Below, one piece after another: positions 7,707-15,777 of a DNA stretch of 64,000 bases. The first letter of the stretch is position 1, and each line of letters opens with the position of its first letter. Under the pieces are notes generated by a model, which saw only the letters and a list, made by a program, of their open reading frames with translations, was not told where the DNA came from and did no database searches. The position numbers and the translations under genes were made by a program. The stretch spans positions 122,543-186,542 of the forward strand of contig CAUHNW010000004.1 in NCBI GenBank assembly GCA_959607825.1. The letters run 5' to 3'. Source of the DNA: HGM13006 sp900757695. GTDB lineage: Bacteria; Bacillota; Clostridia; Oscillospirales; Oscillospiraceae.

Positions 7707-8624
7707 TTAAAACAGATCCAGCATATTGCTGAGATAGATATGCTCCCGAACGCATAGCTGATACTCCGGCTTTGTCATGTAGTAGAGCAGAAATTCCAGC
7801 ACTACTGCACTGCCGAGGCTGCGGCCTTCGATTTTGAAATTGGAAAAGCCCATGGGCAGATAGGTGTTTTGGATATCCTCAATGCTAATGAAGCCCGGAT
7901 TGGTCATGGCTTTGGAAAAGCGGTAGCCCTCCGCAGCGTCAGGGGCGGAACAGATGTGTTCGGGACAGGCTTCACCGAGGTTTTTTCGGCTGACGGTTTC
8001 ATAGCAGTGTTTCCGATCCCGGCAGCCAAACCAGCAGCATTCGTTGCACAGAAATTCCACCTTGTCTTTCTGTGGAGCGGACAGCCTGTTTAGCTGGGAG
8101 AAGGCTTTGTTCAGGCGGAAATCCGGCACAACATATCGAAAATCCGCCCGGGAGACCTCCTCCTGAAACTGTGAAAAGTCCGTCAGGACCTTTGTGGTAG
8201 AGGAGACGAAATAGAATGCGGGGTATTCCTGCAGCAAATAGTCCAGCAGCAGCTCAGAGTGCACAATGATGCCGTTTTTGGGGTCGCCGTCTGAGGAAAA
8301 AAGGCGGCAAAGCCGGTTGCATTTGGGATCGGAAAGATGCACCGGCTGAAGCAGGGAATTGCTGAAGGTCAGCCGTGCGGAGATCCCGTGCTCCTGCATC
8401 AGGGCAAGAACCGCCCGGGGATCGGCATCCCCGCTGCCGGTGCGGCCTCCACCCCAGATACAATCCGCAGGAGCGCCATAGATAGAGCCAATTTCACACC
8501 AATCGTAGAAGTATTCCCGATGACTGCGAAATAATGGGAGAAAGAGACGGTACAGTTCGTAGAACTCGAACAGGCCGGGGAGATGGTAATAGGCAGTGAA
8601 ACACTGTTCGTGATTCCGATTCAT
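7707..8624 (-). CDS. Conserved-looking Cys-rich protein, possibly U32-peptidase-like
   Basis: The 305-residue soluble protein is not securely recognised. The start at 8624 has an AGGAG site. It has no signal peptide or membrane segment. Near residues 190-220 is a cysteine-dense block (CNECCWFGCRDRKHCYE, then a further C in EACPEH), suitable for a metal or Fe-S site. A later stretch, SNFKIEGRSLGS, resembles the FKIEGR-type motif of U32 collagenase-like/tRNA-hydroxylation TIM-barrel proteins, and the middle (NSLL, then NGIIVHSELL) would fit barrel strands. A U32-related function is therefore possible but unproven. The gene lies between the phosphoketolase and SulP genes on the same strand, with 69 bp to the latter, and could share its transcript. 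Confidence 0.6.
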   Translation of the reverse strand: MNRNHEQCFTAYYHLPGLFEFYELYRLFLPLFRSHREYFYDWCEIGSIYGAPADCIWGGGRTGSGDADPRAVLALMQEHGISARLTFSNSLLQPVHLSDPKCNRLCRLFSSDGDPKNGIIVHSELLLDYLLQEYPAFYFVSSTTKVLTDFSQFQEEVSRADFRYVVPDFRLNKAFSQLNRLSAPQKDKVEFLCNECCWFGCRDRKHCYETVSRKNLGEACPEHICSAPDAAEGYRFSKAMTNPGFISIEDIQNTYLPMGFSNFKIEGRSLGSAVVLEFLLYYMTKPEYQLCVREHIYLSNMLDLF

Positions 8625-8692
8625 AGGGCTCCTGTGCTCCTTTCACGGTCAGGGCAGCTTCATATAGAAATGCGGTCAGGATTTTTCCGGTT

Positions 8693-10834
8693 TTATGGCT
8701 GGTCAGCCGGGGGCTCCTTGCCCTGAAGCTGGCGCAGGTGGTGATAGGCCGTGGGGTTCTGTGCCTCAAAGTGCTTCCGGTGCTTTTCCGTCCGGAGACG
8801 GACCCGGGCCAGCAGCTCGGGATTGCTTTCGGCCAGATGAGCTTCGATCTTCTGCCTGTGGATTTCTGCCCGGTGCACCATCCGGGCGATTTCCTCCTCG
8901 GAAAAGCGCCCGGTTTTCAGCTGTTCTTCAAGGCGCATTTCCAAGTGATCCAGAAACCGTTCTTCGTCTTCGGGGGCCAGCAGGTGCCAGCTGCCGTGAC
9001 TGCTCTTGTCGGACAGCACCTGCTCCTCTGCGGACAGGGCATTGTCGCTTTCCAGAATCCGGTGCATGCCCTCACTGGCCATTTGCTCCATGACGGCCTC
9101 TGCCTCGGAGCCAAAAAGCCATTCAAATTCCAGCAGCTGCTCCATGTGGGCATCCGCATGGGCTGATTCTGCGGCTGCAAGGTCAACGGGCTGGCATGGG
9201 GGATGGATTTCTGCATCCTCCAGAGCCAGTGTGATGGTGCGCCGAACGGCCCCTTCCCGCAGGAGGCTCTCTGCGTCCAGCCCCTTGAGCTGATCGTTCA
9301 GGGAGCCGTCATGCTCGGTCACATAGAAGGCAATCCCACGCTGGCGCAGATTCCGATCCAGAAGTACCAGACGTTCCGCAGCGGTGAGGTCGATGCTGCC
9401 GATGCCCCGGGCGTCCACCACAACGGCACGGGTCTCCGGTGTGATGGCGGCTTCGATATCGCCTTGCAGGCGGTCGATGTTGGCGAAAAACAGATTGCCG
9501 CTGAAGCGGTAGAGTACTGCGTCTCGAAGGGGCTGGGCATCTCGGTTCCGCTCCAGAGGGTAGTAGCCCTCCTGTCCCGGGATCACGCCCAGATAGGAGA
9601 CCGGGGGTGTTACTGCGGAGATGGCTACCTCGAAGAAGGAAAGAAGCACGCCAATCATGACACCGTATACGGTGCCGAAGATCAGGACGCCCAGCAGGGC
9701 GATAAGAAAGATAAACAGCTCCTTTCGGCTGGTTTTCCACAGCTTCTTTGCCAACTGAAAATCAAGAATCCCCCAGAGGGCAGTCATAACAATGCCGGTC
9801 AAAATGGGGACCGGCAGGTATTTTAGCAGGGGGGTGCCTGCCAGCAGCACCAGCAGCATGGTGCCGAAGGCGGAAAGACTCATAAGCTGGGAGCGGCAGC
9901 CGAAGGAGTCGGCAATGCCGCTGCGGGAGACGCTTCCGTTGATGGGACAGCAGCCGGTAAAGGCACTGGCCAGATTCATGGCCCCGTAGGCCAGAAGCTC
10001 CCGGTTGTTGTCCAGCTTGTCACCGTATTTCATGGCATAGCTGCCGGAGGCCAGCAGCGTCTGGGCCATGACCACGGCGGCGATGCTCAGAGACTCAACG
10101 ATCAGATCCTTCCCATAGACGCCCAGATAGGAAAAGCCGGGGAGCATCAGATGCGGAAGTCCCGGGGCGACCTCCAAGAGCATTTTTACGCCGTAGGCGT
10201 CCAAGTGGAAGACTGCCTGAAGTGCGGCGCCCACCAGCATCATGATCACCGTCATGGGGACCTTGGGGATCAGACGCTTGCACACGAGGATGACGGCAAA
10301 GGTGCCGAAGCCCAGAACTGCGGAGAGCGGGTGAAAGGCCGGAAGCTGCCGGACAATGTGCCCCAGCAGCGCAAAGAGCTCGCCGGTCCCGGCGCTGCCG
10401 CCAAAGAGCTTGGGAATCTGCATAAGAATGATCGTAAGCCCCACACCGGAAATAAAGCCGCCCATGACGGGAGTGGAGATATATTTGACGATCCGCCCGG
10501 CTTTCAGCAGAAAGAAGACCAGAAACCACAGCGCCGTCAGCAGGGAGATTAGCGGTACCAGCTGCATGGCTGCATCCGATTCTGCGGTGATCCCGAAGCC
10601 TGCCAGCAGACTGCCCACCATGACGGCGGGCATGGCATCCACGCCTACCACAAATTGCGGCGAGGTGGTGAGCAGGGAGAAGGCCAGAATGGGCAGCAGA
10701 GAGCCATAGAGACCGTAGACTGGGGGAAGCCCCGCAATTTGTGCGTAGCCCATGGAGATGGGGATGGATACCAGCGCAACGATAATGCCGGACAGGATGT
10801 CCCGCCCGGGATGCCTGCTTTTATATTGCTTCAT
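8693..10834 (-). CDS. SulP-family anion transporter with STAS domain
   Basis: The 713-residue membrane protein starts with the SulP signature region (RDILSGIIVALVSIPISMGYAQIAGLPPVYGLYGS). It has roughly 12-14 hydrophobic segments to about residue 420 and a cytosolic STAS domain at about 430-540 (LFFANIDRL, then VVVDARGIGSIDLTAAERL). Family members carry sulfate, bicarbonate or related anions; the substrate is not evident. ATG at 10834 follows GGGAGG, and an in-frame ATG at 10852 overlaps that site. An unusual charged, Glu/His/Arg-rich tail of about 165 residues follows the STAS domain, predicted helical and without a recognised domain. No sulfur-assimilation genes are adjacent. Confidence 0.92.
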   Translation of the reverse strand: MKQYKSRHPGRDILSGIIVALVSIPISMGYAQIAGLPPVYGLYGSLLPILAFSLLTTSPQFVVGVDAMPAVMVGSLLAGFGITAESDAAMQLVPLISLLTALWFLVFFLLKAGRIVKYISTPVMGGFISGVGLTIILMQIPKLFGGSAGTGELFALLGHIVRQLPAFHPLSAVLGFGTFAVILVCKRLIPKVPMTVIMMLVGAALQAVFHLDAYGVKMLLEVAPGLPHLMLPGFSYLGVYGKDLIVESLSIAAVVMAQTLLASGSYAMKYGDKLDNNRELLAYGAMNLASAFTGCCPINGSVSRSGIADSFGCRSQLMSLSAFGTMLLVLLAGTPLLKYLPVPILTGIVMTALWGILDFQLAKKLWKTSRKELFIFLIALLGVLIFGTVYGVMIGVLLSFFEVAISAVTPPVSYLGVIPGQEGYYPLERNRDAQPLRDAVLYRFSGNLFFANIDRLQGDIEAAITPETRAVVVDARGIGSIDLTAAERLVLLDRNLRQRGIAFYVTEHDGSLNDQLKGLDAESLLREGAVRRTITLALEDAEIHPPCQPVDLAAAESAHADAHMEQLLEFEWLFGSEAEAVMEQMASEGMHRILESDNALSAEEQVLSDKSSHGSWHLLAPEDEERFLDHLEMRLEEQLKTGRFSEEEIARMVHRAEIHRQKIEAHLAESNPELLARVRLRTEKHRKHFEAQNPTAYHHLRQLQGKEPPADQP

Positions 10835-10928
10835 AGGAGCCTCCCATATCAAAAGGTCATAGAGAACCCCGGGGCGCAGTAATCAAACTGCTGCGCATGG
10901 GCCCGGAGCGTGATGTTCCATAGGCACC

Positions 10929-10957
10929 ATTATACGCAATGTTGGGGGGCACGTCAA
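10929..10957 (-). promoter_or_regulatory. SulP gene promoter
   Basis: TTGACG (10952-10957) and TATAAT (10929-10934) on the minus strand are 17 bp apart. The leader of about 90 nt contains a GCGCAG/CTGCGC stem-loop near 10873-10898. Confidence 0.7.
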
Positions 10958-11041
10958 TTGGCTTGTGCGTGTGCATTCTGCCTGACTGTGTAGGCTTACA
11001 GGCTGTACAATGATGTGCTGCGGCGTGCAGAAAATAGAAAT

Positions 11042-11079
11042 ATCCGCAGGAAACGGCGTGTATACCGGCTCCTGCGGAT
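11042..11079 (-). terminator. Terminator-like hairpin after the ABC fragment
   Basis: ATCCGCAGGA and TCCTGCGGAT (10 bp) flank an 18-nt loop downstream of the truncated ABC gene on the minus strand, followed by a U-rich ATTTCTATTTT tract. Confidence 0.6.
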
Positions 11080-11099
11080 GATTTTACAGCTGCTTTCGT

Positions 11100-11396
11100 T
11101 TAGGCTTTGGCCATGTCCCATGCCTCGGCTTGCCTACGGATCTCGGCAAAGCGCTTATACAGACCGTCATGCTGAATCAGCGTCCGGTGGGTGCCGGACG
11201 CTACAATGGTGCCGTTGTCTACCACAAGGATCTGGTCGGCGTTTTGAATGGTAGCCAGCCGGTGAGCGATGGTGATGACGGTCTTGCCGCGGGTCAGCTC
11301 GGAAATGGCCTGCTGGATCAGATGCTCGTTTTCCGGATCAATGCTGGCTGTGGCCTCATCCAGAATAATAATGGGGGCGTCCTTCAGAATATGCTT
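11100..11396 (-). pseudogene. 3' fragment of an ABC exporter ATPase
   Basis: About 98 codons encode the C-terminal half of an ABC nucleotide-binding domain: ILKDAPIIILDEATAS (Walker B and D-loop), ENEHLIQQAISEL, the H-loop TVITIAHRLATI, and a normal C-terminus ending DMAKA. Everything upstream of Walker B (membrane domain, Walker A, signature) is missing at the junction with the recombinase near 11396. A related but non-identical fragment lies beyond the recombinase. It is therefore a decayed half of a type IV exporter pair and cannot encode an active transporter. Confidence 0.85.
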
Positions 11397-12903
11397 GCTA
11401 CGTTACTATCAGGACGATGGACGGACTGGTACTGACAGCGACCGTGAGGACTTTCAAAGGCTTCTGGCTGATATTTACGCAAAGAAAATCAACTGTGTAA
11501 TTGTCAAAGACCTCTCCCGTTTGTCCAGAAATGATTACGAGTGCGGCCACTATCTTGAATATGTGTTCGTTTCTCTGGATGTTCGTTTTATCTCCGTAGA
11601 GCTTCCGGCACTGGACAGCTACCTGCGGCCCGAAGAAATCAGCAGCATTGCAACTAAAATGCAAAGCTACATGAACGATCAGCATTGCTACCAGACCTCA
11701 ATCAAAATCCGCAGCGTATTGGATATGAAGCGCAGCATGGGACAGTTTATCGGAGCTTTCGCCCCCTATGGGTATCTGAAAGACCCGGAGGACTATCACA
11801 AGCTGGTTATCAATCCAGAAACCGCCCCCATCGTGCAGGACATTTTTCAGTGGTATGTGTACGAGGGTATGAACAAAAATGCGATTGCCCGGAAATTGAT
11901 TGCGTTAGGGATTCCAAGCCCGACAGCCTACAAGCAGCAAATGGGGATGAATTACCATAACCCCCACGCGCAAACCGGCAAGGTATATTGGAGCGAGCGC
12001 ACCATCGTGAATATGCTGAAAAATCCGACCTATTTAGGCCACATGGTACAGGGACGCCACCAAGTCAAAAGCTATAAGGTTCACACGATTGTTCCTATCC
12101 CGGAAGATGATTGGTTTTGGGTAGAAAATACACACGAAGCCATCATAGATCAGCAAACCTTTGACCGGGCGCAAGAGCTTTTGGAAAAGAATGTGCGGAC
12201 TTCCCCCAAGGCAAAAACGGTTTATCTGTTTTCTGGCTTCCTCCGCTGTGGGGATTGTGGCCGGGGCATGACGCGCCGGACTTCCAAGGGGTACACTTAT
12301 TATAGCTGCAAGACGTACATTATGAAATCCAGAGGCTTGTGCAGCAGTCACACCATCCGGGACGAGTTGGTGGAGCAGGTAGTATTTGAAGCTGTCAAAA
12401 GACAGATTGACCTTTGCGGTTCTCTCGCAGAAATCATTGACGAAATAAACCAAGCCCCCGTAGTGCGTAATCAGTCAACAAGGCTTGACAAGCTGCTGAA
12501 AACACAAGAACAGGAGCTTCACAAGATTACAAATCTTTGTGATAATCTGTATATCGACTGGAAAAGCGGCGACCTGACGCGGGATGAATACCACCACATG
12601 AAAGCGAAGTTTGAACAACAGGCCGAGGAAATCCGGCAGACTATCGCAAATCTGCAAGAGGAACAGACCTTTGTATCAAACGGTATCACTTCCGCTGACC
12701 TGTACCTGCAAACATTTTTGAAGTATAAGAATATCGACCATTTGGAGCGCGGTATTGTTGTTGCCTTGATAAAACAGATTAGCATTTATGAGGAAAAACG
12801 AATTGAAGTAGAATTTAACTTTGCAGACCAGCACCAGCGGATATTGGACTTCATAGAAGTCAACCAACCAAAGCTGCGTGTTGTCAAGAGCGAGGCCGTC
12901 TAA
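11397..12903 (+). pseudogene. Large serine recombinase lacking its catalytic N-terminus
   Basis: About 500 codons match TnpX/TndX-type large serine recombinases. The frame enters at YYQDDGRTGTDSDREDF and continues with VIVKDLSRLSRNDYE in the resolvase domain. The recombinase domain follows (PYGYLKDP, then NAIARKL and WSERTIVNML), then a zinc ribbon (CGDCGRGMTRR, with YYSCKTY) and a C-terminal coiled coil. The first 40-50 residues, which carry the YxRxS catalytic serine, are absent. The open frame upstream of 11397 is antisense ABC-exporter sequence. It is the remnant of an integrative element rather than an active enzyme, and no other element genes remain beside it. Confidence 0.85.
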
Positions 12904-12964
12904 CTGGCGGCTTCCACCTCTTGATTTTTTTCAGGCGCAAAGTTGTGTATAAAAGAACGAGGCT

Positions 12965-13338
12965 GTGGCCTCGTCCAGAATCACAATGGGGGCGTTTTTC
13001 AGCATCATCCGGGCAATGGCGATGCGCTGCTTTTCACCGCCGGACAGTCGGCGGCCGGCTTCCCCGGCAGGGGTGTCATAGCCCCCAAGGGCAGTCATGC
13101 ACCACGGAACGCAGTTTCCAACAGCGGCGGTTCCCGCAGCAAACAGGCGTCGATCCGCCACAAAGCGGCTCTCAAATTGCGCCATGTGGAAGTCGTTAAA
13201 GCTGAGTATGGCTCCCGGAAATATTTCATAGGTGGTCATGGTGCCCTCGCCGGTCTCATTGCGGAACTGCCAGACGGGGCAGCCGTCACTATGGGCCAGC
13301 AGAATGGCACCCGGATCGTTTCGGTACTCTGGTCTCAT
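12965..13338 (-). pseudogene. Chimera: AraC-type regulator N-terminus fused to an ABC ATPase fragment
   Basis: Translation from ATG 13338 (AGGAGC upstream) gives about 65 residues typical of the start of AraC-family regulators in gut Clostridia (MTTYEIFPGAILSFNDFHMAQF, then RRLFA). Near 13140 the frame switches to ABC-exporter sequence: GGYDTPAGEAG, the signature RRLSGGEKQRIAIAR, then NAPIVILDEATAS. It breaks off inside the D-loop and reads eight unrelated residues to a stop at 12931. A deletion has joined a regulator to an exporter gene. The helix-turn-helix part of the regulator and the exporter membrane domain are gone. Confidence 0.75.
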
Positions 13339-13369
13339 CCAATGACACGCTCCTGTACGGCTAATTTGA

Positions 13370-13383
13370 TTAGCTGTATCTAA
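13370..13383. promoter_or_regulatory. TTAG-N6-CTAA palindrome (third copy)
   Basis: TTAGCTGTATCTAA has the same half-sites and spacing as 1171-1184 and 1227-1240. It sits in the same place relative to its promoter, about +3 to +16. Confidence 0.4.
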
Positions 13384-13392
13384 CTGACGGAT

Positions 13393-13421
13393 AGTATAGC
13401 ATAAAGCCGGAGAAATGTCTT
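13393..13421 (-). promoter_or_regulatory. Promoter of the truncated AraC gene
   Basis: On the minus strand AAGACA (13416-13421) and TATACT (13393-13398) are 17 bp apart. The TTAG-N6-CTAA palindrome at 13370-13383 lies just past the predicted start. The remainder of 13422-13637 shows nothing convincing. Confidence 0.45.
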
Positions 13422-13637
13422 TACCCAAACGGCAGGAATATACCAAACAGACGGAGAATTTTTTGGAGGATGGATGAGAAACGGAAGCATCTGTTTGCAA
13501 ACGATGCGGGAAGATGTTATGATAACCCGTGATATGACCGATCGGATATGTGACAAAGCTTCGCTGCCGAAAGACGATAATTCCGGCGGGGATCATGGTA
13601 CTGGCTTTGTGATAGAGAAGAAAGGAAATGAACCATT

Positions 13638-14162
13638 ATGGATGCGATTGAGGCAATTTTGACCCGCCGCAGCACGCGGAAATTTACGGGCCGGCCCATT
13701 GCGCCGGAGACGCTGCATCAGCTTTTGGAGGCGGCCATGAGCGGCCCCTGCTGTGTCAACGCCAGAGAGTGGTCGTTTATTGTGGTGACGGATAAAGAAA
13801 CCCTGAAAAAGATGGCTGAAGCCAACGGCCCCCCGGCCCAGCCGCTGAAACAGGCGGCCGCCGGTATTCTCGTCTGCGGGGATCTGAACCGGGCGTTCCC
13901 ACCGGCGAAGGATTATTGGGTCATTGACGGTGCCATTGCGGCACAGAACATCTGCCTGAGTGCCCATGCGCTGGGCATTGGCTCTGTATGGCTGGGCACA
14001 TGGCCCCAGATGGAGCGGGTGGAGCGCCAGCGCCAGCTGTTCCGGCTGCCGGATACGATGATCCCCCACTCGGTCATTGCCCTTGGGTATCCGCAGGGGG
14101 ATATCACGGCCCCCCGGGAGAGCCGTTACGAGGAAGACCGGGTACATTTTGAGCAGTGGTGA
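13638..14162 (+). CDS. Nitroreductase-family FMN oxidoreductase
   Basis: The 174-residue protein has the nitroreductase fold: RRSTRKFTGRPI at residues 10-21 for FMN phosphate contacts, then ARQ-like NAREWSF, a central DGAIAAQNICLSAHALGIGSVWLG helix and strand, and the C-terminal PHSVIALGYP. These dimeric cytosolic flavoproteins pass NAD(P)H electrons to nitro compounds, quinones or enones, or act in cofactor metabolism; the substrate is unknown. The start ATG follows AAGGAAATG. It lies just before the B12 operon promoter but is not under the riboswitch. A BluB role (DMB synthesis) is conceivable from location but is oxygen-dependent and not supported by visible motifs. Confidence 0.85.
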   Translation: MDAIEAILTRRSTRKFTGRPIAPETLHQLLEAAMSGPCCVNAREWSFIVVTDKETLKKMAEANGPPAQPLKQAAAGILVCGDLNRAFPPAKDYWVIDGAIAAQNICLSAHALGIGSVWLGTWPQMERVERQRQLFRLPDTMIPHSVIALGYPQGDITAPRESRYEEDRVHFEQW

Positions 14163-14203
14163 GCGTCCTACGTTTTACACCTGGGCCCCTGCTTCGGCAG
14201 CAA

Positions 14204-14232
14204 TTGACATCGTTTTCCCCGAATGCTATAAT
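14204..14232 (+). promoter_or_regulatory. Consensus promoter of the cobalamin operon
   Basis: TTGACA (14204-14209) and TATAAT (14227-14232) match consensus perfectly with a 17-bp spacer. The start is expected near 14240, ahead of the cobalamin riboswitch. Confidence 0.85.
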
Positions 14233-14269
14233 TCCACAAGGAATTGAATACGAGAACATACATTTGTAG

Positions 14270-14503
14270 CGTGTAAGGTGTCCATTACGGAGCTTTGGCT
14301 CCGCTGGAATGGGTGAAAAGGGAATCCGGTGGGAATCCGGAGCGATGCCGTCACTGTGTACCGGAGCGCCGCACAGATACACTGGGAAACTGGGAAGGGT
14401 GCGGCGGCAATGAAGGAAGTCAGGAGACCTGCCTGCACGTAGAATCTCAAGATCTGCGGTCCACGGATCTGTTTTCTGACGGATGTGTGCAGGCCTCCTT
14501 TTT
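14270..14503 (+). promoter_or_regulatory. Cobalamin (B12) riboswitch with terminator-type platform
   Basis: The aptamer starts near 14270 and contains GGGAATCCGGTGGGAATCCGG, the GCCGTCACTGTG block, GGGAAACTGGGAAGGGTGCGG, and the B12 box AGTCAGGAGACCTGCCTGCA (about 14419-14437). Downstream GTGCAGGC (14487-14494) can pair with GCCTGCAC of the B12 box and is followed by CTCC and a T5 run. That makes a terminator that competes with the aptamer. The operon should be silenced when B12 is plentiful. It controls both the uptake module and the biosynthetic genes. The remaining 136 bp to the first gene hold no recognised element. Confidence 0.93.
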
Positions 14504-14639
14504 GTACCACCAACACCAAGGGAGTTGTGCGCGCTTTTTCAGAAATTACCGATCGCAGTCATGCGGTCGGTTTTCAATTCCGCACACTCCGGGCAGTACC
14601 GCATAGCGGGAACGCCCCAATACAGAAAGGATGTACAAT

Positions 14640-15716
14640 ATGAAGAAAATGATCGCAATGCTCCTGTCACTGACGATGCTGACAGGACTGCTGGCAGGCT
14701 GCGGCGGAGAAGCCGCAAGCTCTGCTGCGCCTGCTCAGGAGCCTGTCAGTGCAGCAGAAACCACTGCTCCCGCTGAGACGGAGACACCTGCTCAGGCGCC
14801 GGAGGCGTCTGTGAAGGAAGCGGCAGCTTCCGTAAACGAGGAAGCTGCCTCTGCCGAGGAGGAAGAAGAAAACTACGAAACGGGGGACGCCAGCTTGGAC
14901 GATACGCGCAACCAGGATGAGATCGGGGAGCGGGAGCTGCTGGTCGTCAGCTTCGGCACCAGCTATAATGACAGCCGCAGACTGACCATCGGTGCCATTG
15001 AGGGCGCCATTGCCGATGCCTGCCCGGACTACAGCGTGCGCCGGGGATTTACCAGCCAGATTATCATTGACCATGTAAAGAGCCGAGATAATGTCTCCAT
15101 CGACAATGTGACGGAAGCACTGGATCGTGCGGTGGATAATGGTGTCAAGACGCTGGTGGTGCAGCCCACCCATCTGATGAATGGTCTCGAATACAACGAT
15201 CTGGTGGATGAGGTAGCCCAGTATTCCGATGCCTTTGAGCAGGTGTCCATCGGTGAGCCGCTGCTGACCTCTGACGAAGATTTTGAAGCTGTGGCACAGG
15301 CCATTGTGGACGCAACGAAGGAGTATGACGACGGAAAGACCGCCATCTGCTTTATGGGCCACGGCACCGAGGCAGAGTCCAATCAGGTCTATGCCAAGAT
15401 GCAGAATGTCCTCACCGATATGGGCTGCACCAACTACTATGTTGGCACCGTAGAGGCAACTCCCTCTCTGGACGATGTGCTGAAGCTGGTCCAGACGGGC
15501 GATTATGAGCGTGTGGTATTGGAGCCCCTGATGGTGGTGGCGGGCGACCATGCCAACAATGATATGGCGGGGGATGATCCGGATTCCTGGAAGTCTACCT
15601 TTGAGGCCGCAGGCTATGAGGTGGTTCCCGTGGTTCGTGGACTGGGCGAGCTGGAGGCAATTCAGAAGCTCTATGTACAGCACGCACAGGCCGCCATTGA
15701 AGCCCTGAATCAGTAA
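14640..15716 (+). CDS. cbiK: Exported lipoprotein related to CbiK cobaltochelatase
   Basis: The 358-residue protein has a lipoprotein signal (LLAGC, Cys21) and an Ala/Glu-rich linker to about residue 95, then a complete class II chelatase domain. LLVVSFGTSYNDSR opens the fold. The two metal/active-site histidines of the CbiK family appear as MGHGT (His241) and GDHANND (His304). Salmonella CbiK inserts Co2+ into sirohydrochlorin in the cytosol. Here the domain is anchored outside the membrane, as reported for the exported CbiK of Desulfovibrio. ATG at 14640 is preferred because AAAGGATG precedes it. It is the first gene under the B12 riboswitch and is followed by a hemophore-like lipoprotein and an importer. 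It may work on scavenged tetrapyrroles, or supply cobalt-loaded precursor; which one is open. Confidence 0.88.
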   Translation: MKKMIAMLLSLTMLTGLLAGCGGEAASSAAPAQEPVSAAETTAPAETETPAQAPEASVKEAAASVNEEAASAEEEEENYETGDASLDDTRNQDEIGERELLVVSFGTSYNDSRRLTIGAIEGAIADACPDYSVRRGFTSQIIIDHVKSRDNVSIDNVTEALDRAVDNGVKTLVVQPTHLMNGLEYNDLVDEVAQYSDAFEQVSIGEPLLTSDEDFEAVAQAIVDATKEYDDGKTAICFMGHGTEAESNQVYAKMQNVLTDMGCTNYYVGTVEATPSLDDVLKLVQTGDYERVVLEPLMVVAGDHANNDMAGDDPDSWKSTFEAAGYEVVPVVRGLGELEAIQKLYVQHAQAAIEALNQ

Positions 15717-15724
15717 CAAAACAG

Positions 15725-15755
15725 GGGCCCGGATTCCATAGCGGGGTCCGGGCCC
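15725..15755 (+). terminator. Intergenic stem-loop after the cbiK-like gene
   Basis: GGGCCCGGA and TCCGGGCCC (9 bp) flank a 13-nt loop. No U-run follows, so it is more likely an mRNA-stability or attenuation element than a full terminator. Confidence 0.45.
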
Positions 15756-15777
15756 TCGACGTAACAGGAGAGACACT

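Noticed and set aside
11269..11396. Extension of the recombinase frame to an upstream ATG at 11269
   Set aside because: This stretch is the antisense of the ABC-exporter fragment and does not resemble a recombinase N-terminus, so the frame is only accidentally open.
13638..14162. BluB-type DMB synthase for the nitroreductase gene next to the B12 operon
   Set aside because: It lies outside the riboswitch unit, shows only general nitroreductase motifs, and BluB needs oxygen, which does not fit this anaerobic gene set.
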